NCBI GenBank assembly: GCA_030748635.1
Contig: JASMLP010000126.1
Span: forward strand, 1-56,077
DNA length: 56,077 nt
Reading direction: 5' to 3'
From: Planctomycetota bacterium
Lineage (GTDB): Bacteria > Planctomycetota > JACQVV01 > JASMLP01
Below are positions 32,450 to 39,836 of this stretch, piece by piece. Positions within the stretch are counted from its first letter, which is position 1. Each line of letters begins with the position of its first letter. The notes beneath the pieces were generated by a model. That model had not been told where the DNA came from. It saw only the letters and a list, made by a program, of their open reading frames with translations, and did not search any database. The translations under genes and the position numbers were made by a program.

Positions 32450-33586
32450 ATGATCGGCCTCTTCCCTCAAATCTTCCTCTCGAGCCTCACGATCCTCGCC
32501 TGTCTGAACACGAGTTTTTCACGCACCGAGGAAAAACAGATCACCAACGAAACGATCCACCTGATCAACGGCCAGTTCCCCGAACATGGGAAGGCCTTCT
32601 ACAAACAGCAGGTCGAAAGTTGTCGAAACCACCTGTCCGAAGATCCCAAACATCTCGAATTCCGCAACGACCTCGCCGCGGCGCTCATCAAGCTCGGGCG
32701 GTTCGAAGAGGCTCTCGAGGAATTCTCCCGCATCCAACAACAAGACCCCGACCTCTACAAGACCCAGGCCAACCTGGGGGTCCTGTTCAAGAAGAGGAAG
32801 CAGTTCGATCGGGCCGCTGAGCATATCCGTCAATCCCTGAAAATCCGTCCCCAGGGGCACCTGGGACTGGGCGACTACTACCTACGCATGCTTCGCTGGC
32901 GAGATCGCCTTGCCCAGGCCCAGGAAGGTCGGCCCGAGATCAACTTCCTCGGTCTGAGGTACGATGCCGGACCCGAGGAGGTCGCCCGCTCTTCTCTCGT
33001 CAATCGCACCCACCTTGAAACCTTGATCAAAGCGGATCGGCACTTTCCCGACACCTACCTCATCCTCGGCGATCTCCTTCTGAACGAAGGAGAGGAACAG
33101 CTGGCCCTCCGCGCCTACTGGAGAGCGAACACCCTCGATCACCCCGCCCCCGGGGTCGTCAGAGAACGAATCCACTCCCTCTATCAAACCTGGAAGTCGC
33201 GGTCCGAACAGACCTCGGGATACATCGTCGAACCCCGTCACCAGATGAACTTTCAACTGACACAAGAGTTGGGAGCAGCCGTTCACTGGGTGCAAAAATT
33301 CCAGGAAGTGGAAGCGGAGCTGCTGGCACGGGGACAAGAGGTCGACTACCAGGTCGTCAAGAACGAGCTGACCAGACGGGGAGTCGAGAAAGCGACCTTT
33401 CTCCACGCTGGATTCGTCAAGGGAACCTCCTCCTCCCCCGGTACGCTTCGCTTCTGGATCCTGGGAATGATCGCTGTGATAATCCTCGCCGGAATGATCG
33501 CTGTGATGATCCTCGCCTTGACAGGGGTCTACCGGGTCGCCCGATTCACCGTTACTTCCCTATGGGCTTTTCGAGTCAGATCGTAA
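32450..33586 (+). CDS. TPR protein, exported with C-terminal membrane anchor
   Basis: A 378-residue protein. The N-terminus MIGLFPQIFLSSLTILACLNTSFS is a signal-type hydrophobic segment, possibly a lipoprotein signal (TILAC). TPR units are visible around residues 60-140 (LAAALIKLGRFEEALEEFSRIQQQDPDLYKTQANLGVLFKKRKQFDRAAEHIRQSLKIRP) and 195-240. The C-terminal 40 residues are a membrane span built from a 9-residue tandem duplication (GMIAVIILA, GMIAVMILA). GGAGG precedes the ATG by 7 nt. The last 11 bp overlap the convergent DsrE gene. Likely a periplasmic scaffold; partner unknown. Confidence 0.75.
   Translation: MIGLFPQIFLSSLTILACLNTSFSRTEEKQITNETIHLINGQFPEHGKAFYKQQVESCRNHLSEDPKHLEFRNDLAAALIKLGRFEEALEEFSRIQQQDPDLYKTQANLGVLFKKRKQFDRAAEHIRQSLKIRPQGHLGLGDYYLRMLRWRDRLAQAQEGRPEINFLGLRYDAGPEEVARSSLVNRTHLETLIKADRHFPDTYLILGDLLLNEGEEQLALRAYWRANTLDHPAPGVVRERIHSLYQTWKSRSEQTSGYIVEPRHQMNFQLTQELGAAVHWVQKFQEVEAELLARGQEVDYQVVKNELTRRGVEKATFLHAGFVKGTSSSPGTLRFWILGMIAVIILAGMIAVMILALTGVYRVARFTVTSLWAFRVRS
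33464..33517. repeat. 27-bp tandem duplication in the TPR gene
   Basis: Two adjacent 27-bp copies differing at one base encode GMIAVIILA and GMIAVMILA in the C-terminal membrane span, a recent in-frame duplication that lengthens the span. Confidence 0.9.
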
Positions 33587-33926
33587 TCACCGAGTCGGCG
33601 CCGAGCATCAAACCGAGAATCTCCTTCATGGTTCCTCGATCCCCCAGAGCCAGACGGTCGGTCAGACCGAAATGGTCGACACAGGTCCCACAGGCGACCA
33701 GACGGATCCCCATTCCTTGAAGAAGAGCCAAGGCCGGAAGCAAGAGAGACCCTTCGGCCAACAACTTGACTCCGTCGGTATAAAAACAGAGGGCCGTCGG
33801 CTTTTCGGGCTCGGTCTCCAGCGTGTGGCAGAAGATATCGAACGCCTCGATTCCAAAAGCCCGATCCTCAGAGGGAACCTGCCCCAATCCTTCTTGACGA
33901 ACCAGCACCACCACATTCTTTCCCAC
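33576..33926 (-). CDS. DsrE-fold protein, YedF C-terminal type
   Basis: A 116-residue DsrE/DsrF-fold protein starting at GTG with AGGA eight bases before it. It resembles the DsrE-like domain of the sulfurtransferase-like selenium metabolism protein YedF: VVVLVRQEGLGQ at the start, CFYTDGVKLLAEGS, GIRLVACGTCVDHFGL and LGDRGTMKEILGLMLGADSVITI. The Cys pair of CGTC is conserved. The N-terminal TusA-like domain of YedF is absent. A link to selenium is tempting because a selenoprotein gene lies 15 kb away, but neither context nor sequence proves it. Confidence 0.7.
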   Translation of the reverse strand: MGKNVVVLVRQEGLGQVPSEDRAFGIEAFDIFCHTLETEPEKPTALCFYTDGVKLLAEGSLLLPALALLQGMGIRLVACGTCVDHFGLTDRLALGDRGTMKEILGLMLGADSVITI

Positions 33927-34047
33927 AACAAGATTCCTAAAAGAGGTTATCGATCGGCCTTGGTCGATTCAGACCGGGATCTTACCCGAAGGCCATTTCG
34001 GTTAACATCCGTTCCATTCCAAAGACTCTCTACCTCGGAGCCGCCTC

Positions 34048-35187
34048 ATGATCTGGTGTCGTTTTCATCCCGCTTCCTCCTGTCTCCTCACTCTTTTTTG
34101 TTTTTTCGGAACGGCTATCCAGGCCGGCGCCCAGCTCAGCTCCACCGAACAGCGGTTTCTCGATCTGGTCGAACCGATCGCCCAGGCTCCAACAGAAGAC
34201 TTTCGTCTTTTACCGCTGGTCAAGATGGGTGGGGTCGGTGCCGGATATCGCTACCAGATCGCTTTTCTCTCCTACGGAGTGGTTTCCCTGGCCCACTCTG
34301 ACCCAGATCGGACTCCGCACTATCGTCGACTCTTTCTCCGTCTTCTCGACAAGATGGAACATCCAACCACCCAATCCTTCTGGAAGAAGTCCGGTTACCG
34401 GGGAGATGGGAAAAGTCGAGACAACATCATGTACCGAGGCCACCTGGCCCTGATGTATGCGTTGACTCACTTCTCTTTCGGTAGCACTCGCGATTCCGAA
34501 AAATTTCACAAACTCGTGAACTCCTTGCACCGAGAAATGGTCTCCTCCCCTTCAGGCGGTATCTGCTGCGAACCGGACCAACTGTTCATTCAGTGCAATA
34601 CCGTCGCTCTGCTGGCTTTTTCTCTTCACGACCGACTCCACGGAACAGATTACGCAGCATCTGGACACCGACTTCTGCGCTGGGCGCAGCAAAAGATACC
34701 GGTACCAGGAACCCAACTTTTCCGGGACGACTATCGCATGAATAACGGCTCCAGCTCCTTGCAGATGGCCGGCTACGCCAACGCCTGGACCATCTCTTTT
34801 CTCGGGGCGATCCCGGAATATCGAGAACAAGCCCTCACGATGTACCGGGACTGGAAACAGTCGTTCGCGGTGAATACCCCAGGAATTGCCATTGCTCGGG
34901 GCGCGCCGGAATGGCCCTCCTCACTGGAAGACGCCCCCCGAGAATTCGCCTCGGCCACGCTCTGCACTTTCTTCGGAACTCTGGCTGCCCGAGAAGCTAA
35001 CGACCGAACGTTTCACCGCAAACTCTCCCGCTCTCTGGCCACGATCGAACTGATCCGTCCTGCCCTGAATTTCCTCGAACCCGAAGACGAGAAACGAGCT
35101 CGCCTGGCTCTCTACATCAGCCTCTATGCGCGAACTTTTCGGGGCTGGTCGACTCTCCTCGAGAAACCTCACCCCATTTTCGAGTGA
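34048..35187 (+). CDS. Secreted linalool dehydratase/isomerase-family protein
   Basis: A 379-residue protein with a signal peptide (about 1-28, LTLFCFFGTAIQAGAQ). The body is an alpha/alpha-barrel type helical protein with the features of linalool dehydratase/isomerase (Ldi): NIMYRGHLALMYALTHF, GGICCEPDQLFIQCNTVALLAFSLHD, in which two Cys nine residues apart flank CEPxxxFxxCN, then NNGSSSLQMAGYANAW. In Castellaniella Ldi the equivalent Cys pair is catalytic, and that enzyme is also periplasmic. Here the natural substrate (a monoterpene alcohol or other) is unknown and the family includes uncharacterised members. GGAG lies seven bases before the ATG. Stand-alone gene, divergent from the DsrE gene. 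Confidence 0.7.
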   Translation: MIWCRFHPASSCLLTLFCFFGTAIQAGAQLSSTEQRFLDLVEPIAQAPTEDFRLLPLVKMGGVGAGYRYQIAFLSYGVVSLAHSDPDRTPHYRRLFLRLLDKMEHPTTQSFWKKSGYRGDGKSRDNIMYRGHLALMYALTHFSFGSTRDSEKFHKLVNSLHREMVSSPSGGICCEPDQLFIQCNTVALLAFSLHDRLHGTDYAASGHRLLRWAQQKIPVPGTQLFRDDYRMNNGSSSLQMAGYANAWTISFLGAIPEYREQALTMYRDWKQSFAVNTPGIAIARGAPEWPSSLEDAPREFASATLCTFFGTLAAREANDRTFHRKLSRSLATIELIRPALNFLEPEDEKRARLALYISLYARTFRGWSTLLEKPHPIFE

Positions 35188-35238
35188 CCCCTCCGACCCA
35201 CTACATGTAGTCACTGAATAAAATCAACCCCCAAAGTT

Positions 35239-35267
35239 TTGACAAGAACCCGTTCTCGGGCTACCCT
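35239..35267 (+). promoter_or_regulatory. Sigma-70 promoter of the RNA gene
   Basis: TTGACA (35239-35244), 17-nt spacer, TACCCT (35262-35267). Predicted start near 35274. Confidence 0.65.
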
Positions 35268-35372
35268 TCATTTAGATAAATCGGATCCCGTGGGACGCTC
35301 CGGGATAGACTGAAGCCTCGTCAACCTCAACAGAGTAGATCTAGCAGGATGGGCGGGGGATCTTTCAACGAG

Positions 35373-35384
35373 AGGAGGTGGTCC
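35373..35384 (+). promoter_or_regulatory. Extended 12-nt Shine-Dalgarno
   Basis: AGGAGGTGGTCC can pair along its full length (one G-U pair) with GGAUCACCUCCU, the universally conserved end of bacterial 16S rRNA. It stands one base before a GTG, with the GGAGG core 7 nt from it, the ideal distance. Confidence 0.7.
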
Positions 35385-35385
35385 A

Positions 35386-35439
35386 GTGAAATACGACTTA
35401 CGATCTACGATGACTGACCGAATGGAGGCTGTCACCTAA
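35386..35439 (+). CDS. Candidate 17-residue peptide
   Basis: A GTG-initiated reading frame of 17 codons ending in TAA, MKYDLRSTMTDRMEAVT, directly behind the extended ribosome-binding site. TAAGTAG gives a second stop in another frame. The peptide is mixed-charge with no membrane segment. It could be a small protein, an attenuation leader peptide for the aminotransferase operon 200 nt downstream (no run of a single amino acid supports this), or only a ribosome-docking element of the RNA. The coding region is also part of the RNA helices. Existence of translation is inferred from the ribosome site alone. Confidence 0.45.
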   Translation: MKYDLRSTMTDRMEAVT

Positions 35440-35500
35440 GTAGACACCGGTCGACGGGCCGCCTCCAAAACGGCCAGTCAACTCAATGCAAATTGACACG

Positions 35501-35529
35501 AGCTCGCTCCTCCGGGAGCGAGCTTTTTT
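35501..35529 (+). terminator. Intrinsic terminator of the RNA gene
   Basis: AGCTCGCTCC pairs perfectly with GGAGCGAGCT (35501-35510 with 35515-35524) around TCCG, followed directly by a T-run to 35529. Confidence 0.92.
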
Positions 35530-35637
35530 GTCACCTCCCCTGCCCATCAAGAGTATTTCCATGCACTTGGAACCCCCTCTTCTCCGTGCTACGATGCCCC
35601 ACCTTTTAATCTTTCCAATTCATTACACGAGACGGAC

Positions 35638-36936
35638 ATGGCACTTCTTGCTCAACGTATTGCGGCTCTTGGCACCGAAAACGCATTCAAGGTCGGGGGC
35701 GATATCGCTCAAGCCCAGGCCCTCGGACAGGATGTAATCAAATTCAATCTCGGTGAACCCGACTTCGACAGCGCCCCCCACATCAATCTCGTCGGTTGCG
35801 AGGAGATCAACTCAGGCAACAGCCACTACTGTGACCCAGCTGGCCTTCCCGCCTTTCGGGAATCGATCGCCCGCTTTGCTGGAGAACTGCGCGGAATGGA
35901 TTTCGACCCCGAACAGATCGTGGTCACTCCAGGCGCCAAGCCTCCCATCGGTTACTCCATGCTGTCTTACATCAACGCCGGAGATGAAGTCGTCTACCCG
36001 AGCCCCGGGTTTCCGATCTATGAAAGCTTCATCACGTTCGTCGGCGCCATCGCACGCCCACTGCACCTTCGAGAAGAAAAAGGGTTTGCCTTCAGCGCCG
36101 AGGACCTCGAGCCGCTCCTCTCCGAAAAAACCAAGCTCATCATCATCAATAGCCCGTCCAACCCGACCGGCGGAGTCCTCTCACCCGATGACCTATCGCA
36201 GATCGCCACGGTCATCCGAGAAAAGTGCTCACCCGATGTTCGTGTTTTCTCGGATGAAGTTTACGATCAAATTCTCTTCGACGGCGAAACCCACCATACG
36301 ATTGCGAACCTCGAGGGGATGGCGGAGCGAACCATTATCGGCTCGGGACACTCCAAGGCCTACGCCATGACCGGTTGGCGCCTCGGATTCGCCATACTCC
36401 CCACAGTCGAAGAAGCGAGAATCTTCAAGCAACTCAACATCAACCTTGTGAGTTGTGTTCCACCCTTCGTCCAGCTTGCCGGTAAAGAAGCCTACGACAA
36501 CCCAGAATCGACCCAGGTGGTCGCTCACATGAACGCCGAATTCCAGATTCGACGCGACATCGTAGTCGAAGGCCTCAACGCAATCGATGGAGTCTCTTGC
36601 CAAACTCCCCGGGGAGCTTTTTATGTCTTCCCCAATATTGGTGGCGTGTGTGAATCGATCGGCGCCCTCGAAGCGCACCAGAAACTCGATGACAGCATTC
36701 GCTCCAAGACCTCCCCCTCCACTCTCGTCCAGATGTACCTGATCTACCGCCATGGTGTCGCAACCATGGATCGTCGCTCGTTTGGAGCGATCGGTAGTGA
36801 GTCCATGCACTTCCTGCGTCTCTCGATTGCCACCGATCTCGAAAGTCTCAAGACCGGTGTCGAACGGATGCGCACAGCCTTTTCCGATCGTGATGGATTT
36901 GCCCGCTTTGTAGCCGAAGGAAAATACCTCTACTGA
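35638..36936 (+). CDS. Class I/II aminotransferase (aspartate aminotransferase-like)
   Basis: A 432-residue fold-type I PLP aminotransferase, cytoplasmic. It has FNLGEPDFDSAPH, the cofactor segment TPGAKPPIGYSML, YPSPGFPIYES, NSPSNPTGGVL, FSDEVYDQILFDG, the PLP lysine in SGHSKAYAMTGWRLG, and the C-terminal FLRLSIAT with the substrate-carboxylate arginine. Closest in style to subgroup I-gamma aspartate/aromatic/alanine aminotransferases; the amino donor is not fixed by sequence. It precedes a hydroxypyruvate-reductase-like gene by 26 nt. The pair could interconvert serine or another amino acid with its 2-hydroxy acid through the 2-oxo acid. Confidence 0.9.
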   Translation: MALLAQRIAALGTENAFKVGGDIAQAQALGQDVIKFNLGEPDFDSAPHINLVGCEEINSGNSHYCDPAGLPAFRESIARFAGELRGMDFDPEQIVVTPGAKPPIGYSMLSYINAGDEVVYPSPGFPIYESFITFVGAIARPLHLREEKGFAFSAEDLEPLLSEKTKLIIINSPSNPTGGVLSPDDLSQIATVIREKCSPDVRVFSDEVYDQILFDGETHHTIANLEGMAERTIIGSGHSKAYAMTGWRLGFAILPTVEEARIFKQLNINLVSCVPPFVQLAGKEAYDNPESTQVVAHMNAEFQIRRDIVVEGLNAIDGVSCQTPRGAFYVFPNIGGVCESIGALEAHQKLDDSIRSKTSPSTLVQMYLIYRHGVATMDRRSFGAIGSESMHFLRLSIATDLESLKTGVERMRTAFSDRDGFARFVAEGKYLY

Positions 36937-36962
36937 AACAAGCCTATCGAGGAGCACTCCCG

Positions 36963-37997
36963 ATGACCCGACCTCGCATCTACTTGACTCGAAACATTCC
37001 CGACCCCGGTATCGAAATCCTTCGAAATACGGGTGATCTGACCATCGACGAGATGAACGAAGAGACTGGCCCCGACCGCCAACGCGTACTCGCCGGAGTC
37101 CGGGAAGCCGATGTACTCGTCAGCCTCCTCACCGAACCGATCGACGGGGAAGTCATGGACGCGAATCCGAACCTGCTAGGCATCGCCCAGTACGCTGTCG
37201 GCTTCAACAACATCGATGTGGACGCCGCGACTGAACGGGGTCTTCCCGTCTCCAACACTCCCGGTGTACTCAGCGATACCACCGCGGATTTCGCCTGGAC
37301 ACTTTTGATGGCGTCCGCTCGAATGATTCCGCAAGGCCATAACTATACCGTTGCCAATCGGTACAAAATCTGGGGTCCCAACCTTTTGCTCGGCGCCGAC
37401 ATCAGTCCCGGCGGTTCCGGTGAACCCAAAACCCTGGGGATCGCAGGATATGGACGTATCGGACGAGCCGTTCGTAAACGAGCTTCCGGTTTCGACATGA
37501 AGATCATCGCCTTCGATCCGTACGCTCCCGACTCGGTCTTTGAAGAAGATGGCGTGGAGCGCGCTGAAACCCTCGACCCCTTGCTGGAAGCGAGCGATTT
37601 CATCTCCATCCACGTTCTGCTCAACGAGGAAACCCGCCACCTCTTCAGCACCGAGGAGTTTTCCAAGATGAAAAGCTCGGCCATCATCATCAATACCAGT
37701 CGCGGCCCGGTGATCGACGAAGCCGCACTAGTCACCGCTCTCAAAGAGGGACAGATCGGCGGGGCTGGACTGGATGTCTATGAAAACGAACCCGCCATGG
37801 CTGAAGGCCTGACCGAACTCGACAACGTCGTTCTCGCCCCACACATTGCCAGCGCCACTCGGGATACCCGAGGAAAAATGGCCTCCATGGCCGCTGAAAA
37901 TGCGGTAGCCCACCTCGAAAAACGCCCGGCCCCCAACTGCGTCAACCCCGAGGTTTACGAAACGGAGGCCTACCAGAAGCGCGTGAAAGGTTCCTGA
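36963..37997 (+). CDS. D-2-hydroxyacid dehydrogenase (glyoxylate/hydroxypyruvate reductase-like)
   Basis: A 344-residue NAD(P)-dependent D-2-hydroxyacid dehydrogenase. Catalytic elements: YAVGFNNIDVDAATERGLPVSNTPGVLSD, the dinucleotide loop GYGRIG, the catalytic Arg of INTSRGPVIDE, Glu of VYENEPAM and His of APHIASAT. This order and VSNTPGVL are typical of glyoxylate/hydroxypyruvate reductase (GhrB-type) or D-glycerate dehydrogenase. A Gly/Pro-rich insertion (DISPGGSGEP) precedes the nucleotide fold. GAGGAG lies eight bases before the ATG. Probably one operon with the preceding aminotransferase. Confidence 0.9.
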   Translation: MTRPRIYLTRNIPDPGIEILRNTGDLTIDEMNEETGPDRQRVLAGVREADVLVSLLTEPIDGEVMDANPNLLGIAQYAVGFNNIDVDAATERGLPVSNTPGVLSDTTADFAWTLLMASARMIPQGHNYTVANRYKIWGPNLLLGADISPGGSGEPKTLGIAGYGRIGRAVRKRASGFDMKIIAFDPYAPDSVFEEDGVERAETLDPLLEASDFISIHVLLNEETRHLFSTEEFSKMKSSAIIINTSRGPVIDEAALVTALKEGQIGGAGLDVYENEPAMAEGLTELDNVVLAPHIASATRDTRGKMASMAAENAVAHLEKRPAPNCVNPEVYETEAYQKRVKGS

Positions 37998-38172
37998 TCC
38001 TTGAACCAACGACCGAATGCATTCAATCGGTGCAACCGGAGCGATTGTCTCGACTCATTTTCTGACGAATGTCCTTTCTCTTTCCCGCCACACCGCCGTT
38101 GCGCTGGATAATACGCATCGGCTATCTTGGAGTTCTGAGTACGAATGGTGTCTAGCGGAGATGGACGACGGC

Positions 38173-38751
38173 ATGGCCTCACGCGGTGATCTCGAATTCG
38201 GCCGTCTTGCGGTCGAGAACAAATTGCTCCGGGAAGCGGTAGTTGCACCCTTTTTGGAAAAAATCGACGAAGAGCGAAAACGTGGTCGCCTCACTACGCT
38301 CGATCGATTGTTGGGTCAATCTGGAGATCTCAACAACCAGCAGATCCAAAAGATTCAGGAGCTACAAAAACGTCGAGTCGAGTTCTGTACTCACTGTGGA
38401 CGAAAACACAATATTTTCGGAATCACTCCGGGGTCTACTGTTCGCTGCGACCGTTGCCGAAAACGGTTTGAGGTCCCCGAGAAAAGTCCTCTCTACGTGG
38501 AAATCAATCGCCCGGCAAAAGGCTCTTCTCCAGCCGATAAATCCACATCATCCATGGCATCGCAACCCAAAACGGAAGAGGCTGAAATTCCGAAAGATGA
38601 CGAATCGCTTTATGACAGCGGACTTTTCGAACTGGTTGGCGCAGTCGAGCCGGCCCGTTTTGCGTGCGCGCGCTGCGGCTTGCTGCTGCTGATCGAGGAA
38701 GATATCTGCAGCAACTGCGAGCGGGTCGAAAGCTCTCAAACCCGAACCTAA
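38173..38751 (+). CDS. Zinc-ribbon protein, two CxxC pairs of motifs
   Basis: A 192-residue protein (from the Met at 38173; a Met at 38161 is an alternative). The N-terminal 65 residues, FGRLAVENKLLREAVVAPFLEKIDEERKRGRLTTLDRLLGQSGDLNNQQIQKI, resemble the small helical module found in front of kinases and type II/IV secretion ATPases in related bacteria. One zinc ribbon follows near residues 72-95 (CTHCGRK...CDRC), then a Ser/Pro/Glu linker, then a second ribbon at the C-terminus (CARCGLL...CSNC). No enzyme motif. Its stop overlaps the stop of convergent rlmN by 4 bp. Function unknown; binding or regulatory adaptor is a guess. Confidence 0.65.
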   Translation: MASRGDLEFGRLAVENKLLREAVVAPFLEKIDEERKRGRLTTLDRLLGQSGDLNNQQIQKIQELQKRRVEFCTHCGRKHNIFGITPGSTVRCDRCRKRFEVPEKSPLYVEINRPAKGSSPADKSTSSMASQPKTEEAEIPKDDESLYDSGLFELVGAVEPARFACARCGLLLLIEEDICSNCERVESSQTRT

Positions 38752-39812
38752 GAACCGTGCCCACCCGGCTCCATGGAGAGAACTCGCAACTGTCCACAGG
38801 CAGCGCTGACACCCTCTCCCCGCGGCCTACGAAGAGTCACCGGAACTCCACGACGGTCCAAAACAGATCGGAATTGCTCCGCCACATGTTTCCTACTGGG
38901 CCGATAGGGCAAACCCTCTACCGGGTTGTGCGGAATCAGATTCACCTTGAAAGAACCTCCCCCAACCAAAGAAGCCAGTTGATTCGCTTCCTCGGGGGAG
39001 TCATTCACTCCATCGAGCAAACAGTACTCCACGGTCACACGACGCCCCTTGTGAAGATGATATTCTCGACCTGCCTCCAGAATATCCGCCACAGTCCCGA
39101 TCCCTCGCCCGGGAACAAGGCGTTGGCGGAGATCCTCGCTGGCCGCATGAAGTGAAATCGCCAGCCCAACCGACCAGGGTTCTCTGGCAAGCTGGCGAAT
39201 ACGAGCGACGACCCCTGAGGTGGAAACGGTCATTCGACGAGCCCCGAACTGCCCCCCCCAGGAAGCGTTCAGAATACCGATCGAACGAGTCAACGCCGAG
39301 TAATTGTGTAACGGCTCTCCGATACCCATCACCACCAGATTCGTAAGTCGGTCCTTGCCCTCTCTGGCTAATCGCTCCACCGCGATCAAGAACTGGTACA
39401 AGATCTCTCCGGCCGAAAGATTTCTCCGAACACCGTAGAGACCGCTGGCGCAAAAAACGCACCCCACCGCACACCCTACCTGCGTAGAAACACAAAGGGT
39501 CTGTCGGTCCGGCTCCGGAATGAGAACCGTCTCGATGATCTCCCCATCAGCGAGTTCAACGGTCGCTTTTTGAGTGCCATCAACCGACTGGACCCAATCC
39601 AAAACCTTCGAGCGGGTCACGGGTAGATCCCGAGCCAATTTCTCCCGGAACCGAAGAGGCAGATTGCTCATTTTTTCGAATTCATAAACCCCCTTGCGAT
39701 AGACCCATTCCAGAATCTGATCTGCCCGATAGCCAGGACTCCCCCACTCCTTCACCCACGAACACAATTCCTCACGATCGAGATCAAGGAGGGTCTTTTC
39801 GATATCCGCCAC
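38748..39812 (-). CDS. rlmN: 23S rRNA (adenine2503-C2)-methyltransferase RlmN
   Basis: A 354-residue radical-SAM enzyme that methylates A2503 of 23S rRNA (and A37 of some tRNAs). It has the Fe-S cluster motif CAVGCVFC, GYRADQILEWVYRKGV at the N-terminus, MGIGEPLHNY, GARRMTVSTSGV, LAISLHAA, NLIPHNPVEGLPYRPS and the C-terminal resolving Cys in SAACGQL. Length is normal. It is followed upstream by clpX with a 24-nt gap and may be the end of the tig-clpP-clpX transcript. Confidence 0.97.
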   Translation of the reverse strand: MADIEKTLLDLDREELCSWVKEWGSPGYRADQILEWVYRKGVYEFEKMSNLPLRFREKLARDLPVTRSKVLDWVQSVDGTQKATVELADGEIIETVLIPEPDRQTLCVSTQVGCAVGCVFCASGLYGVRRNLSAGEILYQFLIAVERLAREGKDRLTNLVVMGIGEPLHNYSALTRSIGILNASWGGQFGARRMTVSTSGVVARIRQLAREPWSVGLAISLHAASEDLRQRLVPGRGIGTVADILEAGREYHLHKGRRVTVEYCLLDGVNDSPEEANQLASLVGGGSFKVNLIPHNPVEGLPYRPSRKHVAEQFRSVLDRRGVPVTLRRPRGEGVSAACGQLRVLSMEPGGHGS

Positions 39813-39836
39813 GAACCTTTCCCGGTTCGGCGCGAA

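Larger units (their letters stand above)
35274..35530 (+). ncRNA. Unidentified structured RNA with intrinsic terminator
   Basis: About 255 nt between a good promoter and a perfect terminator. Helices visible: ATCCCG/CGGGAT (35285-35290 with 35301-35306); GTAGATC with GATCTAC (35335-35341 with 35402-35408); and a long helix TGACTGACCG with CGGCCAGTCA (35411-35420 with 35471-35480, nine of ten pairs) continued by GGAGGC with GCCTCC (35424-35429 with 35461-35466). It also contains a 12-nt sequence complementary to the 3' end of 16S rRNA and a 17-codon ORF. It does not show the consensus of SRP RNA, RNase P RNA or tmRNA; a 6S-type or riboswitch/attenuator identity cannot be excluded by eye. Confidence 0.65.
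35188..35637 (+). other. Intergenic region holding an RNA gene
   Basis: Between the Ldi-like gene and the aminotransferase gene there is no normal-size CDS. The stretch holds a strong promoter (35239-35267), a structured transcript with a 17-codon ORF, an intrinsic terminator (35501-35529) and then about 100 nt of leader for the aminotransferase gene. Confidence 0.8.

Noticed and set aside
35348..35417. A second overlapping ORF (ATG at 35349, 22 codons) in the RNA locus
   Set aside because: No ribosome site before its ATG; the strong Shine-Dalgarno serves the GTG in another frame.
35274..35530. Assigning the RNA to SRP RNA, RNase P RNA or tmRNA
   Set aside because: The conserved SRP tetraloop-asymmetric loop sequence, the RNase P GAGGAAAGTC core and the tmRNA tag/tRNA-like ends are not present.
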